This document shows positions 53,342 to 63,023 of a stretch of DNA of 64,000 nt, piece by piece; positions within the stretch are counted from its first letter, which is position 1; each line of letters opens with the position of its first letter. The notes under the pieces are model-generated. The model did no database searches, had not been told where the DNA came from, and was given only the letters and a program-made list of their open reading frames with translations. The stretch lies in the NCBI RefSeq assembly GCF_014192415.1, contig NZ_JACHXY010000002.1:620001-684000 (forward strand), given 5' to 3'. Both the position numbers and the translations under genes were made by a program. The DNA is from Microbacterium proteolyticum. GTDB lineage: Bacteria; Actinomycetota; Actinomycetes; Actinomycetales; Microbacteriaceae.

Positions 53342-56300
53342 TCAGCCCCGCAGCACGAGTTCGTCGCCGACGTAGAACAACGTCACGTCGATCAGGTCGA
53401 TGTCGATGCCGTGCTTGGCGTGGTACGCCTCCCGGTAGAGCTCGAGCTGCAGCATGCGCGCGCGTCGATCCGCCTCGGTGGTGGGGGGCCGACCCGTCTT
53501 CCAGTCGACGATCTCGTAGCGGTCGCCGCGGCGGTATACGGCGTCCAGTTTGCAGATCACGACGTGTTCGCGTCCGTCGAGTCGCGTGGTGACGAAGTCG
53601 ATCTCCGTCTCGACCTCCAGTGGGCGGAGGTTCGCCCACTCCGACCGCTCGAAGCATTCGCGCAGCCGTTGCAGGTCCGCCGCGTCGGCGGCGGAGGCCC
53701 CGATCTCGTCGTCATCCCACAGACCGTCGTCGTCCAGCCCGATCCCCGCGCCGACGTGCCCCGAACGCTGCTCGACCCAGGCGTGGAAGAGCGTGCCCAG
53801 GCGCGTCTGACGGTACGGACGTTCGGGCATCGGTCGCCGCAGGTCATCGACGGCGCGGCCGTAGTCCGCGACGAAGTCTTTGAACTTCGACGCCGGAATG
53901 CGCGTGGGGGCGGGGGCGTGCGTCGGCCGCAGGCGGTCGGCGCGCTCCGCCAGCAGCAGTTCGAGGTCGGCGTCGGCGCGGGCGGGAGGATCCGCTCGCG
54001 CGGCGCTCGCGGCCGCCACGGCCGCCGTCACGGCGGTGCGGCGTGCGCCGAGAGGATCGAGCGGCCAGTGCAGGAGCCGGCGCTCCCCGTCGTACGGGTC
54101 GTCGCCGAGCTCGCCGACCGCGAGGTCGACGCGCAGGGCCTCCGCTGCCTCCTCGAGGAAGACGCTCGGTCGCCGTGGGCGCTTCGTGCCCGACCAGCTC
54201 GACCCCGACAGCAACAGGTGATCGCGGGCGCGTGTGAAGGCCACGTACGCCAGCCGCCGGTCCTCGTCGAGTTGTCGTGCGCGATTGTCGGACACGAACG
54301 CCTCGATCGCGGCCTTCAGGTCTTGCTGCGTCTCGGCGCCGCGCCAGCCGAAGACGGGCAGCCAGGCAGAGTCGCCGCGGAACTCGGAGGGCAGGATGCC
54401 GAAGCCCAACCAGCCTTTGGTATCGCGTGCCAGCGACGGCAACTCGTCGGTCACCAGCCGCACCACCGCCACGGCATCCCACTCGAGTCCCTTCGACCCG
54501 TGAATCGTCAGCAGTTGGACGACGTCGGCCTCGGGCGGCTCGGTGCGCGGGGCGAACTCGTCGGCCTGCTCGGCGTGGTCGAGCCACGCCAGCAGACTGG
54601 CGACGGACCCCGACTCGTCGGCCGCGAGGAAGCCGCGGATCTCGTCGACGAAGGCACGCAGCTGGGCCGACGCGATGCGCGCGGGTCCGCGAGACTCGTT
54701 CGCGGCGAGCTCGATGTCGAGTCGCAGCTCGGCCTCGATCAGCCTGATCAGCTCGGGGATCGGGGCCCCGGCACTGCGGCGGAGCCCGGCGAACACGGCC
54801 CCGGCCTCGCGCAGACGCGCCCGCCCCTCGGGCGTGATGTCGGTCAACCAACCGTGACCGTCGCTCTGACGCGTGACGAAGTCGAGCGCGTCGACGAGCG
54901 AAGCACGGTCGGCACCCGGCGTCGAACGCAGGCGGTCGACGACGTCGGCCGCCAGCGGTTGGAGCGCGACGTCGTGCGTGGCGAGGCGGCGCGCCACCTG
55001 AGCGAGGGCGCGGAGGTCGGCGAGGCCGACCGCCCATCGCGGACCCGACAGCAGACGGATGAGGGCGGACCCCGCCTCGGGGTCGCTGATGACGCGGAGC
55101 ACCGACACCACGTCGACCACCTCGGGTGTCGTGAGCAGTCCTCCCAACCCGAGGATGCGATGAGGGATGCCGCGACGGCCCAGCGCGTCGCCGAAGCGGA
55201 CCATGTGCTTCTTGCTGCGGAACAGCAGCGCCCCGGTCGTGACGCGTCCCTCCGCTGCGCGCGCGGCGCGCACGCCCACGAACCATGACGCGACCCGGTC
55301 GGCCTCGGCATCCAGGTCGTTCTCGAATACGGTGTCGACGACACCCGCCGGCGCGCCCGGCCGTGGCCGCAGCTCTTCGACCGCGACCGGCGCTCTGGAG
55401 GCGAGCGGTGCCAGGACGGCGTTGGCGGCGTCGAGCACCCGCGCGCTGTTGCGCCAGCTGGTCAGCAGCGAGAAGTGCTGGCATCCGCCCACGGGTGCGA
55501 AGGCGACGGGGAAGCCGCCCAGATTGCCCGCGCTGGCACCGCGCCAGGCGTAGATGGCCTGGTGCGGATCGCCCACGGCCATGACCCCCGTTCCCCCGAA
55601 AAGGGTCGCCAGAAGGTCGGTCTGAACGACCGAGGTGTCTTGGTACTCATCGAGCAGGACGACGCGGTATCGCGCCCGAAGCTCGTCGACGACGGCGGGA
55701 TGCTCCTGGGCGATGCGGAGCGCACCGGCGACCTGGTCGGCGAAGTCCATGACACCGAGGCGCGCCTTCTCACGGTCGTACGCCGCGGCGAGGTCGGCGA
55801 GCAGTGAGAGCGCCGACACCCTCGTCGCCGCGTCCGCGACCTCTTTGTAGACATCGACGCGGGTGGAGGTCGATGGGCGTTCGACGACGCGGCCGAACTC
55901 GTCGGGGAAGGCAGCGAGCCGACCGAGATCGACCAAGTTGTCGACGCCGTCGCGGGCGATCCGCAACGCCGCGTCGATCAGGGTGCGCGGTGACTCCTGG
56001 CGTTCCTCCAGGCGGGGGTCGTCGGAGGCGAACACGACACGACGCATGAGCAGCCAGGCCGCGGATTCGGACAACACCGCCGACTCGGCATCCCGCCCGA
56101 TCCTCAGCCCGTGCTCGCGCACGATCGAGTCGGCGAAGCTGTTGTAGGTCGACACCGTCGGGCGGTGCAGGAGCTGGTCGGCGTCGGACGCCGACGCCGC
56201 CGACACCCCGGCCTCGGCGGCGAGGGCGTCGAGGACCTCCCGTCGCGCGGCGTCGCCGCGGGCGCCGTCCGTCTGCGCGAGTTCGCCGAAGACCGCGAGC

Positions 56301-56629
56301 CTGCCCGCAGCGTGCAGCGCCGGAAGGGCGGGAAGCAGGCCGCGCGACTCGAACTCCGATAGACGCTGCAGCCGCTTCTGGATGCGCTCGGCCAGTTCAC
56401 CCGCGGCCTTGCGCGTGAAGGTGAGACCGAGCACTTCGTCTCGACGGACGTGCGCATTGGCGACGAGCCAGACGACGCGCCCGGCCATCGTCTCGGTCTT
56501 TCCGCTGCCGGCGCCCGCCACCACCAGCGCCGGGGCGAGCGGCGCCTCAATGACGGCCGTCTGCTCGGCGGTGGGCGGGAACTGCCCCAGCGCGGCCGCG
56601 ATGGTCGCGGCCGACAGACCACCGGTCAC
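53342..56629 (-). CDS. adnB: AdnB-like helicase-nuclease subunit
   Basis: The 1095-residue protein is a UvrD-type motor fused to a RecB-family nuclease. Walker A AGAGSGKTET is at residues 38-47. Motif II is VVLLDEYQDTSVV, motif V LTIHGSKGLEWDAV and motif VI YVAFTRARDHLLLS. The C-terminal nuclease has VICKLDAVYRRGDRYEIVDWKTG in two pieces (active-site Asp, Asp and Lys near residues 1030-1045). It pairs with the upstream AdnA to resect double-strand breaks. The GTG at 56629 overlaps the adnA stop by GTGA. The long upstream reading in the same frame overlaps adnA and is not real. Confidence 0.93.
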   Translation of the reverse strand: MTGGLSAATIAAALGQFPPTAEQTAVIEAPLAPALVVAGAGSGKTETMAGRVVWLVANAHVRRDEVLGLTFTRKAAGELAERIQKRLQRLSEFESRGLLPALPALHAAGRLAVFGELAQTDGARGDAARREVLDALAAEAGVSAASASDADQLLHRPTVSTYNSFADSIVREHGLRIGRDAESAVLSESAAWLLMRRVVFASDDPRLEERQESPRTLIDAALRIARDGVDNLVDLGRLAAFPDEFGRVVERPSTSTRVDVYKEVADAATRVSALSLLADLAAAYDREKARLGVMDFADQVAGALRIAQEHPAVVDELRARYRVVLLDEYQDTSVVQTDLLATLFGGTGVMAVGDPHQAIYAWRGASAGNLGGFPVAFAPVGGCQHFSLLTSWRNSARVLDAANAVLAPLASRAPVAVEELRPRPGAPAGVVDTVFENDLDAEADRVASWFVGVRAARAAEGRVTTGALLFRSKKHMVRFGDALGRRGIPHRILGLGGLLTTPEVVDVVSVLRVISDPEAGSALIRLLSGPRWAVGLADLRALAQVARRLATHDVALQPLAADVVDRLRSTPGADRASLVDALDFVTRQSDGHGWLTDITPEGRARLREAGAVFAGLRRSAGAPIPELIRLIEAELRLDIELAANESRGPARIASAQLRAFVDEIRGFLAADESGSVASLLAWLDHAEQADEFAPRTEPPEADVVQLLTIHGSKGLEWDAVAVVRLVTDELPSLARDTKGWLGFGILPSEFRGDSAWLPVFGWRGAETQQDLKAAIEAFVSDNRARQLDEDRRLAYVAFTRARDHLLLSGSSWSGTKRPRRPSVFLEEAAEALRVDLAVGELGDDPYDGERRLLHWPLDPLGARRTAVTAAVAAASAARADPPARADADLELLLAERADRLRPTHAPAPTRIPASKFKDFVADYGRAVDDLRRPMPERPYRQTRLGTLFHAWVEQRSGHVGAGIGLDDDGLWDDDEIGASAADAADLQRLRECFERSEWANLRPLEVETEIDFVTTRLDGREHVVICKLDAVYRRGDRYEIVDWKTGRPPTTEADRRARMLQLELYREAYHAKHGIDIDLIDVTLFYVGDELVLRG

Positions 56630-59600
56630 GAGGCGCTCACCGCCGAGACCGTGTGGATGCGGCACAGGCCGTACGAGAACTCGTCGCGGCAGTGCACCTC
56701 GTAGGGGGCGGCGAAGCTCGTGCCCCGCATGACTCCGACGGCACGCTGAACGCGTGTGACGAATTCTTCGCGCTGCGCGTCGTCGAACGGCTGCTGCGTC
56801 GGCTCGGCATAGTCCTTCTTCGTCGCACTCGGCCGGAGCACGAGGAGCTTCGCCCCACCCGACGGCAACCCCGCCACCTGCTCGATGGCGCCCGATGAGA
56901 AGGCGAGCTGATAGGCGGCGAGCTGCGGGTTGTCGGCGACCTTCTGGTCGGTCTGCGGTTCGTTCTTGCCGGTCTTGAGATCCACGATCACGACCTCGCC
57001 CGCCGGCGTGATCTCGACGCGGTCGATGTCGCCGCTGAGCACGGCCCCGTGCTCGCCGGCGTCGGCGACCGGGATCGGCACTTCGAAATGCCGCTCCGCG
57101 CCCACCAGTCGCCCGCCGGCGTCGTCGAAACGCCGCAAGTAGGTGGCGAGCCGCCGCACGAGATCGCGCGCGCGGGTTCGCTCGGCCCGTTGTCTCCAGA
57201 CGGCATCGAAGGCGAGTTCTCCCCAGCGCTCCTCCACCACCGCCCACAGGTCGTCTTCGGACGACGAAGCCGCCGTTTCGAGCGCCGCGTGGATGATCGT
57301 GCCGATGCCTGCCGTCGTCCCCCCACGATCGCCGCCGAGGTCGGCGATCACCCAGTCCAGTTCGCACTCCTCGAGGGCGTGCAGACGCGAGGGCGAGACG
57401 CGCACGTCTTCGCGATCGAGGTCGCGCAGCGGTGCGGTGGAGGTCGGTGGTGCCACGCCGTACCACTCGTCGCTCGCCGCGCCGGCGACGTCTGCCGCGG
57501 CAAGCAATGCGAGTTGCCCGGCCGCGTGGGTGCGATCAGCCGCGGGGACGCGCGGTGCGGTGAGCGAGCGTCGGTGCCGCGCGACGAGACCGCGCAACGA
57601 CAACGGATGTTCGGGGATGGATGCCGCGGGCTCGGGCGCCGGGAGCATCTCGAACAACACGCTCGGGCCGGTGTCGTCGTCGTCGACCGCTGTGACGACG
57701 AGCAGGTGCTCGGCGCGGCTGAGGGCGCGCACGAACAGACGCAGCTCGTCGTGCATGGCCGCTCGCCGTCGATCGAGCATGCCCGCGGCCGGGAGGTCGG
57801 GGTTCTGCACGGCGTCGGCGAGGCGCCAGGTCTCGAGCAGTCCCCCACGCAGGCGCGTATTGGGCCAGACGCCCTCTTGCACGCCGGCGATGATCACCGT
57901 GTCGAACGCCGTGCCCGCGGCGGCGGCCGGGGTCAGGATGCGCACCGTGTCGACGACGGCGGGCTGCTCGATGCGGTCTTCCGCCACGTCGCTGTCGAGC
58001 ACCGCGCGGAGGAAGGTCGAGGCTTCGCCGTCGGGTTCGCGCTCGGTGTAGCGCTTCGCCGCCTGGAAGAGTGCGACGACCGCGTCGAGGTCGCGATCAG
58101 CCTGCTCGGCGATGGGCCCGTGCCCCCGTGACGCCTCTCGCCAGGTGCGTGCCAGCGAGCTGCGTTCCCACGCCGTCCACAGCATCTCGTGCGCGGTCGC
58201 ACGCGATCGCGCCTGAGCGCCGAGGGCTGAGAGGGTCTCGCCGAGGCGGACCGCCCGCCTCGCCTCGCGGGTGTCGACGCCGGCGAGTTCGAGCGGATAC
58301 CGGACGCCGGAGACGAGCAGGTCGGTCGCCGAGCGCACGCCGCCGTCACGCACCTCGGCGTGCCGCAGTGCCGTACGAAGCCGGCGCAGTTCGATCGGAT
58401 CGAGGCCGCCGAACGTGCCGAGCAGCGCATCGACGACGACCTCGGGCGACCACTCGTCGGGGTCGGTCATGCCCAGCTCGACGAGGCGCACGAGGTCGCG
58501 AACGGGGCGTTGCACTCCGAGCGCCAGGCCGGGTCCGCTCGCCCGGGCCGGGACCTCTCGCGCGGCGAGCTCGGACTCGAGCGTGGCCACCTGACGCGAG
58601 TCGTGCGCGATCACTGCGCACGACCCCCACGGCACACCGCCGAGGACATGCCGTTCCCTCAGCAGTCGGGAGATCGCGTCGGCTTCCTCGGCGGGCGAGC
58701 GCAGGAGGTAGGTGCGGACCGACCCCTCCGCCGGGGCGCCCTGCGGCGCCCGGCGATGGGCGACGACACCGGCGGCGCCGATGCGCGACGACACCTGCCG
58801 TACGAGGTCTATCTGCTCGGGGGTCCCGCGATGCGGCGTCCCCAGGGCGACCGTCGTGCCGAGCTCGCGAGCCAGCCGGGCGAAGTTCTCCGGGGTAGCG
58901 CCGCGGAAGGCGCCGGAGGCCACGTCGGGGTCGCCGAAAGCGACCACACCGATGCCGAGGGCGCGGCACGCTCCGAGCACGTCGATTCCGCCGGAGGTGA
59001 GTTCTTGCGCGTCGTCGACGAGGATGCACCGCAGAGCCGCGAATCGCCCGAGGAGCTCGCGATCCGCCCGGGCGTCATCGAGCACGGCGACGGCTTCGCG
59101 GGCGAGGTCGGCGGCGTCGCGATGAGCCCCGCGCATCGACGCGCGGACGGCGCGGTACTCGTCGGAGAACGACGCCAGCGAGGCCCATACCGGCAGGTCG
59201 AGATGGGCGGCCAGGTCGACGAGGTCGGCCGACGACACCCCCAGATCGGTGCACTCGGCGAGGAACGCGCGGACGTCTCCGCGGAACCCCCGGGTCGCCC
59301 TGATCGCGGGGCCGAGCCAGTCGGGCCACCTCGAGACGCCGTCGATCTCGTCGAGCGCGTCGCCCTCGAGCAGGTCGCGGATGATCTGGTCTTCATCGCC
59401 GCCCGTGAGCAGCTGCGGCGGTTCGGCGCCACGGCGTACCTCGGCGCCGCGCACCAGTTGGAACGCGAACGACGCGACCGAACGCGCGAGCGCGCCGGAT
59501 GTCGCGCGCCCAACCGCGAGCGCGAGCGGATCGCGCAACGCCGTCGCAGCCGGCCGCGTGGGCGTGAGAACGAGCAGATGATCGGGATCGACCCCGGATT

Positions 59601-59772
59601 CCACGAGCTCGCGCACCCGGGCGAGCAGCGTCGTCGTCTTGCCCGAGCCGGGGGCGCCGACCACGACGCCGCTGGTCTGCGCCGCCCAGGACGCCACCGC
59701 CCCCTGATCCGCATCCAGACCTCCGCCGAGCAGGGCGGATGCATCGGCGGCCACGGCATCCGGAATCTGCAT
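56626..59772 (-). CDS. adnA: AdnA-like helicase-nuclease subunit
   Basis: The 1048-residue partner of AdnB has Walker A GAPGSGKTT (39-47) and a degenerate motif II, CILVDDAQEL, where DExQ is DDAQ. The C-terminal PD-(D/E)XK nuclease has LSGDIDRVEI and VVIVDLKTGKNEP (Asp931, Lys933). A Cys near the start of the nuclease (ALEECELDW) and CRDEFSYGLC near the end could hold an iron-sulfur cluster as in AddB-type nucleases, but only three of four expected Cys are obvious. Its length is close to that of mycobacterial AdnA. A TAGCGT box lies 6 nt before the ATG. Confidence 0.92.
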   Translation of the reverse strand: MQIPDAVAADASALLGGGLDADQGAVASWAAQTSGVVVGAPGSGKTTTLLARVRELVESGVDPDHLLVLTPTRPAATALRDPLALAVGRATSGALARSVASFAFQLVRGAEVRRGAEPPQLLTGGDEDQIIRDLLEGDALDEIDGVSRWPDWLGPAIRATRGFRGDVRAFLAECTDLGVSSADLVDLAAHLDLPVWASLASFSDEYRAVRASMRGAHRDAADLAREAVAVLDDARADRELLGRFAALRCILVDDAQELTSGGIDVLGACRALGIGVVAFGDPDVASGAFRGATPENFARLARELGTTVALGTPHRGTPEQIDLVRQVSSRIGAAGVVAHRRAPQGAPAEGSVRTYLLRSPAEEADAISRLLRERHVLGGVPWGSCAVIAHDSRQVATLESELAAREVPARASGPGLALGVQRPVRDLVRLVELGMTDPDEWSPEVVVDALLGTFGGLDPIELRRLRTALRHAEVRDGGVRSATDLLVSGVRYPLELAGVDTREARRAVRLGETLSALGAQARSRATAHEMLWTAWERSSLARTWREASRGHGPIAEQADRDLDAVVALFQAAKRYTEREPDGEASTFLRAVLDSDVAEDRIEQPAVVDTVRILTPAAAAGTAFDTVIIAGVQEGVWPNTRLRGGLLETWRLADAVQNPDLPAAGMLDRRRAAMHDELRLFVRALSRAEHLLVVTAVDDDDTGPSVLFEMLPAPEPAASIPEHPLSLRGLVARHRRSLTAPRVPAADRTHAAGQLALLAAADVAGAASDEWYGVAPPTSTAPLRDLDREDVRVSPSRLHALEECELDWVIADLGGDRGGTTAGIGTIIHAALETAASSSEDDLWAVVEERWGELAFDAVWRQRAERTRARDLVRRLATYLRRFDDAGGRLVGAERHFEVPIPVADAGEHGAVLSGDIDRVEITPAGEVVIVDLKTGKNEPQTDQKVADNPQLAAYQLAFSSGAIEQVAGLPSGGAKLLVLRPSATKKDYAEPTQQPFDDAQREEFVTRVQRAVGVMRGTSFAAPYEVHCRDEFSYGLCRIHTVSAVSAS

Positions 59773-59778
59773 GCGTCC

Positions 59779-59784
59779 ACGCTA
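59779..59784 (-). promoter_or_regulatory. Predicted -10 box (TAGCGT) of leaderless adnA
   Basis: On the minus strand TAGCGT is followed by GGACGC and then ATG. The 6-nt gap is the same as at pncB and mak, and no Shine-Dalgarno is present. The remaining divergent gap to 59983 has no gene. Confidence 0.5.
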
Positions 59785-59983
59785 AACCGCACCTCCGACA
59801 TCGCCCCGGTGAAGCCCCGGGGCGCCGCGCCGTCGCGGGAGGAGCGACACCGCCGGCGCCGCGCGGAAACGCGCGTTCGCCGTCCGCGAAGCGCCGCCTC
59901 CACCGGACCGTCGACTCGTACCCCTGCCCTAGAGTCGAAGGACGCGCAGGGCCGACCGCGGCCCCGCGAGGAAAGGACGCATC

Positions 59984-60208
59984 GTGGAGATCCGCATCGG
60001 CATCACCAACACCGGCCGCGAACTCAACTTCGAGACCAACGAGAGCTCCGACGCCGTCAAGACCGCCGTCGCCACGGCCCTGGACTCCTCGGCCAGCCAC
60101 GTCGCCTTCACGGACGTGAAGGGCAACTCCTACCTCGTCCCCACCGCCAACCTCGCCTTCGTCGAGCTCGGCACCGAAGAGTCGCGCCGCGTCGGCTTCG
60201 TCGCCTGA
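59984..60208 (+). CDS. DUF3107 family small protein
   Basis: The 74-residue protein begins VEIRIGITNTGRELNFET and continues TDVKGNSYLVPTANLAFVEL and ESRRVGFVA, which is the whole DUF3107 signature. The family is restricted to actinobacteria and corresponds, as I recall, to TB9.4 (Rv3208A) in the equivalent mycobacterial position. It is predicted to be a small beta-rich cytoplasmic protein with unknown function. The GTG start follows GAGGAAAGGA. Confidence 0.93.
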   Translation: MEIRIGITNTGRELNFETNESSDAVKTAVATALDSSASHVAFTDVKGNSYLVPTANLAFVELGTEESRRVGFVA

Positions 60209-60218
60209 GTCCACGACC

Positions 60219-60506
60219 GTGCAGATCCTGCTCGGCCTCATCCTCGGCGTCGTCATCGGGCTCGCCGCGCACTTCGCGTTGCCGCACCGAGAGCTGCGAG
60301 GGGCGCTCCTCGCGCCGCTCGCCGGTGCTGCGGCAGCCGCGGTCGTGTGGACGGCTGCGACGTGGATGGGGCTCGCAGTCGACTCGCCGATCCTGTGGCT
60401 CGTCGCCGCCCTCGCCCCGGCCGTGACCGTCTTCGCCCTCGTCCCTCTCGTCTCCCGGGCGCGTTTCGCACGCGATCACGCGGACCGCGAGCGTCTCGGC
60501 GTCTGA
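60219..60506 (+). CDS. Small three-helix membrane protein of unknown function
   Basis: The 95-residue product has three hydrophobic helices: ILLGLILGVVIGLAAHFAL, LLAPLAGAAAAAVVWTA and ILWLVAALAPAVTVFALV, and a charged C-terminus (RARFARDHADRERLGV). The start is GTG, 11 bp after the DUF3107 stop, so the two probably share a transcript. I do not recognise a family. The 100-bp convergent gap that follows holds only a short GGCC-type dyad. Confidence 0.8.
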   Translation: MQILLGLILGVVIGLAAHFALPHRELRGALLAPLAGAAAAAVVWTAATWMGLAVDSPILWLVAALAPAVTVFALVPLVSRARFARDHADRERLGV

Positions 60507-60606
60507 TCGGCGCCAGACCGCAGAACCACCGGCGTCGCTAAGTCGAGCGCCAGGCCGCAAGGCCCGTGGCATCCGTCCGCCGCACGCGTCTCAGCGCCGG
60601 CTCGCG

Positions 60607-61323
60607 TCAGGCCGCCAACCCCATGGCATCCATGCGTCGCGCGTGCGCACCCATCAGGTCGCTGAAGACGGGCTCGACCTTCTCTTCTTCGGCACGATCG
60701 AGGTGCCCGTGCCGGAGAGCGGCGCGAGCGACGAGGAGCGTGTCGCCGACCAGGCGTCGCCCCCAGAGGGCCAGGAGCCAGCGCCACTCCTCATCGCTGT
60801 CGATGGCCGCGGCGAGGATGTCGACGATCGCCTGACGGTCGTCGTCGGCCTGCAGGATGCGGGCGACGCGTCGCCCCGTGTCTCCGTAGCTCGAGGACAA
60901 CGCGAGGTAGAAGTCGTCGAGGAGTCCCGCGGTGATGTGCACGGTCAGCATGGTCTCCTGCGGGCGCACGCCGTGGGTGTTGCGGCGGAAGGCGTCGAGC
61001 GACTCGCGGAACGGCAGCATGAGGTGCGTGGGGTCGGCTCCCCGTTCGCGGATGAGCGCGACGAGTTCCTGATGCTTGATCAAGGCGGCACCGGCCGCGC
61101 GCGAGAGCGACTCCTTCTCGGCGAGCTCGGGGGTCAGGGCGATCAGCTCGCTGAGCGTCTCGAAGAACCCCAGCTGCAGGTACGCGGCCTGGCCGAGGAA
61201 GGTCTCGACGTCGGGGGCGAGTTCGGCGAAGTCGACGCGCATCGCCTCGCCGAGGTCACCGCGCGAGCGCAGTTGGAGCGTGCGGCCCACGGGGCGCTGA
61301 CGACGACGTAACCACGCGAACAC
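60607..61323 (-). CDS. Ferritin-like four-helix protein
   Basis: The 238-residue protein is helical throughout and matches the ferritin-like fold protein found beside rhlE in actinobacteria (Rv3210c position, as I recall). LGQAAYLQLGFFETLSELIA and DSDEEWRWLLALWGRRLVGD are conserved-looking helices. Carboxylate and His residues (Glu/His in KHQELVALI, EEW) could form a metal site, but a clear ExxH pair is not visible. A tRNA-hydroxylase-like role is only a guess. The GTG start lies 6 nt after a TAGGCT box. Confidence 0.85.
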   Translation of the reverse strand: MFAWLRRRQRPVGRTLQLRSRGDLGEAMRVDFAELAPDVETFLGQAAYLQLGFFETLSELIALTPELAEKESLSRAAGAALIKHQELVALIRERGADPTHLMLPFRESLDAFRRNTHGVRPQETMLTVHITAGLLDDFYLALSSSYGDTGRRVARILQADDDRQAIVDILAAAIDSDEEWRWLLALWGRRLVGDTLLVARAALRHGHLDRAEEEKVEPVFSDLMGAHARRMDAMGLAA

Positions 61324-61329
61324 GTAGAC

Positions 61330-61335
61330 AGCCTA
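61330..61335 (-). promoter_or_regulatory. Predicted -10 box (TAGGCT) of the ferritin-like gene
   Basis: On the minus strand TAGGCT is followed by GTCTAC and then GTG, so the expected transcript starts at the start codon. There is no ribosome-binding site. Confidence 0.5.
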
Positions 61336-61470
61336 GGCGTCGGGGGCTCCGGAGACACGCCGGGTAGAGTAGATGGGTCCCGGCAATGGATCGGGACCCC
61401 GCGCCTGTGGACGAGTGAGGGCGTGGATTCGACTCCCAGGCGGTCTCTCGCCGCCGGAACAGGCACGCTC

Positions 61471-62922
61471 ATGACGACATTCGCCGAGCTCGGCGTCGAC
61501 CAGGACATCGTCGATGCCCTCGCGACCAAGGGCATCATCGATGCTTTCCCCATCCAGGAGCAGACGATCCCCCTCGGCCTCCCCGGCCAGGACATCATCG
61601 GCCAGGCCAAGACGGGCACCGGAAAGACCTTCGGCTTCGGCATCCCCGTCGTGCAGCGCCTCGGCCCGACACCCGAGCCGGGCGTGAAGGCCCTGATCGT
61701 GGTCCCCACGCGCGAGCTCGCCGTCCAGGTCTACGAGGACATGGACATGCTGACGAGCAACCGCCCCACCAGCGTCGTCGCGATCTACGGCGGCAAGGCC
61801 TACGAGGGCCAGATCGACCAGCTCAAGGCCGGCGCGCAGATCGTCGTCGGCACCCCCGGCCGCCTCATCGACCTCGCCAACCAGCGCCTGCTCGACCTGT
61901 CGAACGCGACCGAGGTCGTGCTCGACGAGGCTGACAAGATGCTCGACCTCGGCTTCCTCGCCGACATCGAGAAGATCTTCTCGAAGGTCCCGCCCGTGCG
62001 GCACACGCAGCTGTTCTCGGCGACCATGCCCGGCCCGATCGTGGCCCTCGCGCGCCGGTTCATGTCGAACCCGATCCACATGCGCGCCAACGACCCCGAC
62101 GAGGGCCTGACCCAGGCCAACATCAAGCACCTCGTCTACCGCGCGCACTCGCTCGACAAAGACGAGGTCATCGCCCGCATCCTGCAGTCCGACGGCCGTG
62201 AGAAGGCCGTCATCTTCACCCGCACCAAGCGTGCCGCGCAGAAGCTCATGGACGAGCTGGGCGACCGCGGGTTCAACTCCGCCGCCGTTCACGGCGACAT
62301 GAGCCAGGAAGCGCGCGAGCGTTCGATGGCCGCGTTCAAGGCCGGCAAGAAAGACGTCCTCATCGCCACCGACGTCGCCGCCCGCGGTATCGACGTCAAC
62401 GACGTCACGCACGTCATCAACCACACCATCCCCGACGACGAGAAGACCTACCTGCACCGGGCCGGCCGCACCGGTCGCGCCGGCAAGACCGGTATCGCGG
62501 TGACGTTCGTCGACTGGGACGACCTGCACAAGTGGGCGCTCATCAACCGCGCCCTCGAGTTCGGCCAGCCCGAACCCACGGAGACGTACTCGTCGAGCCC
62601 GCACCTCTACACCGATCTCGACATCCCCGCGGGCACCAAGGGCCGCCTCGTGACCGCGCCGAAGGCGGTCGCGCCGAAGCCCGAGAAGAAGGCCGACGCA
62701 CCCGTGGATGCCGAGGGCGAGGGCGGTCCGCGTCGTCGCCGTCGGCGCGGCGCAGCGGGTACCACCGCCTCCGGCGAGTCGACCTCCCGCGACGAGGACG
62801 GCGCCGGCACGCACGATGGCGCCGGCAAGGAGCACCACGACGGCAACGCGGCGCCGCGCCGTCGCCGTCGCCGCCGCAGCGGTGGTGGCAGCTCTGGCAC
62901 CCCGACTGCCCCCGTCGCCTGA
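61471..62922 (+). CDS. rhlE: DEAD-box RNA helicase
   Basis: The 483-residue helicase has the Q motif (AFPIQEQTIP), motif I AKTGTGKT, Ia PTRELAVQ, Ib TPGRLIDL, II VLDEADKMLD, III SATMP, V ATDVAARGID and VI HRAGRTGRAG. The last ~110 residues are a basic, low-complexity tail with two poly-Arg blocks (RRRRRRG and RRRRRRRS) typical of RNA-binding extensions. The ATG at 61471 is chosen from homology although it has no ribosome-binding site; a GTG at 61423, preceded by GTGAGGG, would add 16 residues. It remodels RNA and probably ribosomal precursors. Confidence 0.95.
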   Translation: MTTFAELGVDQDIVDALATKGIIDAFPIQEQTIPLGLPGQDIIGQAKTGTGKTFGFGIPVVQRLGPTPEPGVKALIVVPTRELAVQVYEDMDMLTSNRPTSVVAIYGGKAYEGQIDQLKAGAQIVVGTPGRLIDLANQRLLDLSNATEVVLDEADKMLDLGFLADIEKIFSKVPPVRHTQLFSATMPGPIVALARRFMSNPIHMRANDPDEGLTQANIKHLVYRAHSLDKDEVIARILQSDGREKAVIFTRTKRAAQKLMDELGDRGFNSAAVHGDMSQEARERSMAAFKAGKKDVLIATDVAARGIDVNDVTHVINHTIPDDEKTYLHRAGRTGRAGKTGIAVTFVDWDDLHKWALINRALEFGQPEPTETYSSSPHLYTDLDIPAGTKGRLVTAPKAVAPKPEKKADAPVDAEGEGGPRRRRRRGAAGTTASGESTSRDEDGAGTHDGAGKEHHDGNAAPRRRRRRRSGGGSSGTPTAPVA

Positions 62923-62935
62923 CGCACCGAACGTC

Positions 62936-62976
62936 GACACGGCGCTGATCCCTTCGGGGGTCGGCGCCGTGTCCTT
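62936..62976 (+). terminator. Intrinsic terminator of rhlE
   Basis: GACACGGCGC (62936-62945) pairs with GCGCCGTGTC (62964-62973), and the stem continues inward through two G-U pairs to a CCC-TTC-GGG tip. It begins 14 nt after the stop and is followed by CTTTA. Confidence 0.8.
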
Positions 62977-63023
62977 TACCCCCGGCGGCGCCGCACGCGC
63001 CCCGTGGCGCACACGCCCCCCGC

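Noticed and set aside
56630..57466. Longer version of AdnB extending upstream in the same frame
   Set aside because: The extra 5' region overlaps the AdnA coding sequence and has shadow-like composition; the GTG at 56629 with GTGA coupling fits the conserved N-terminus.
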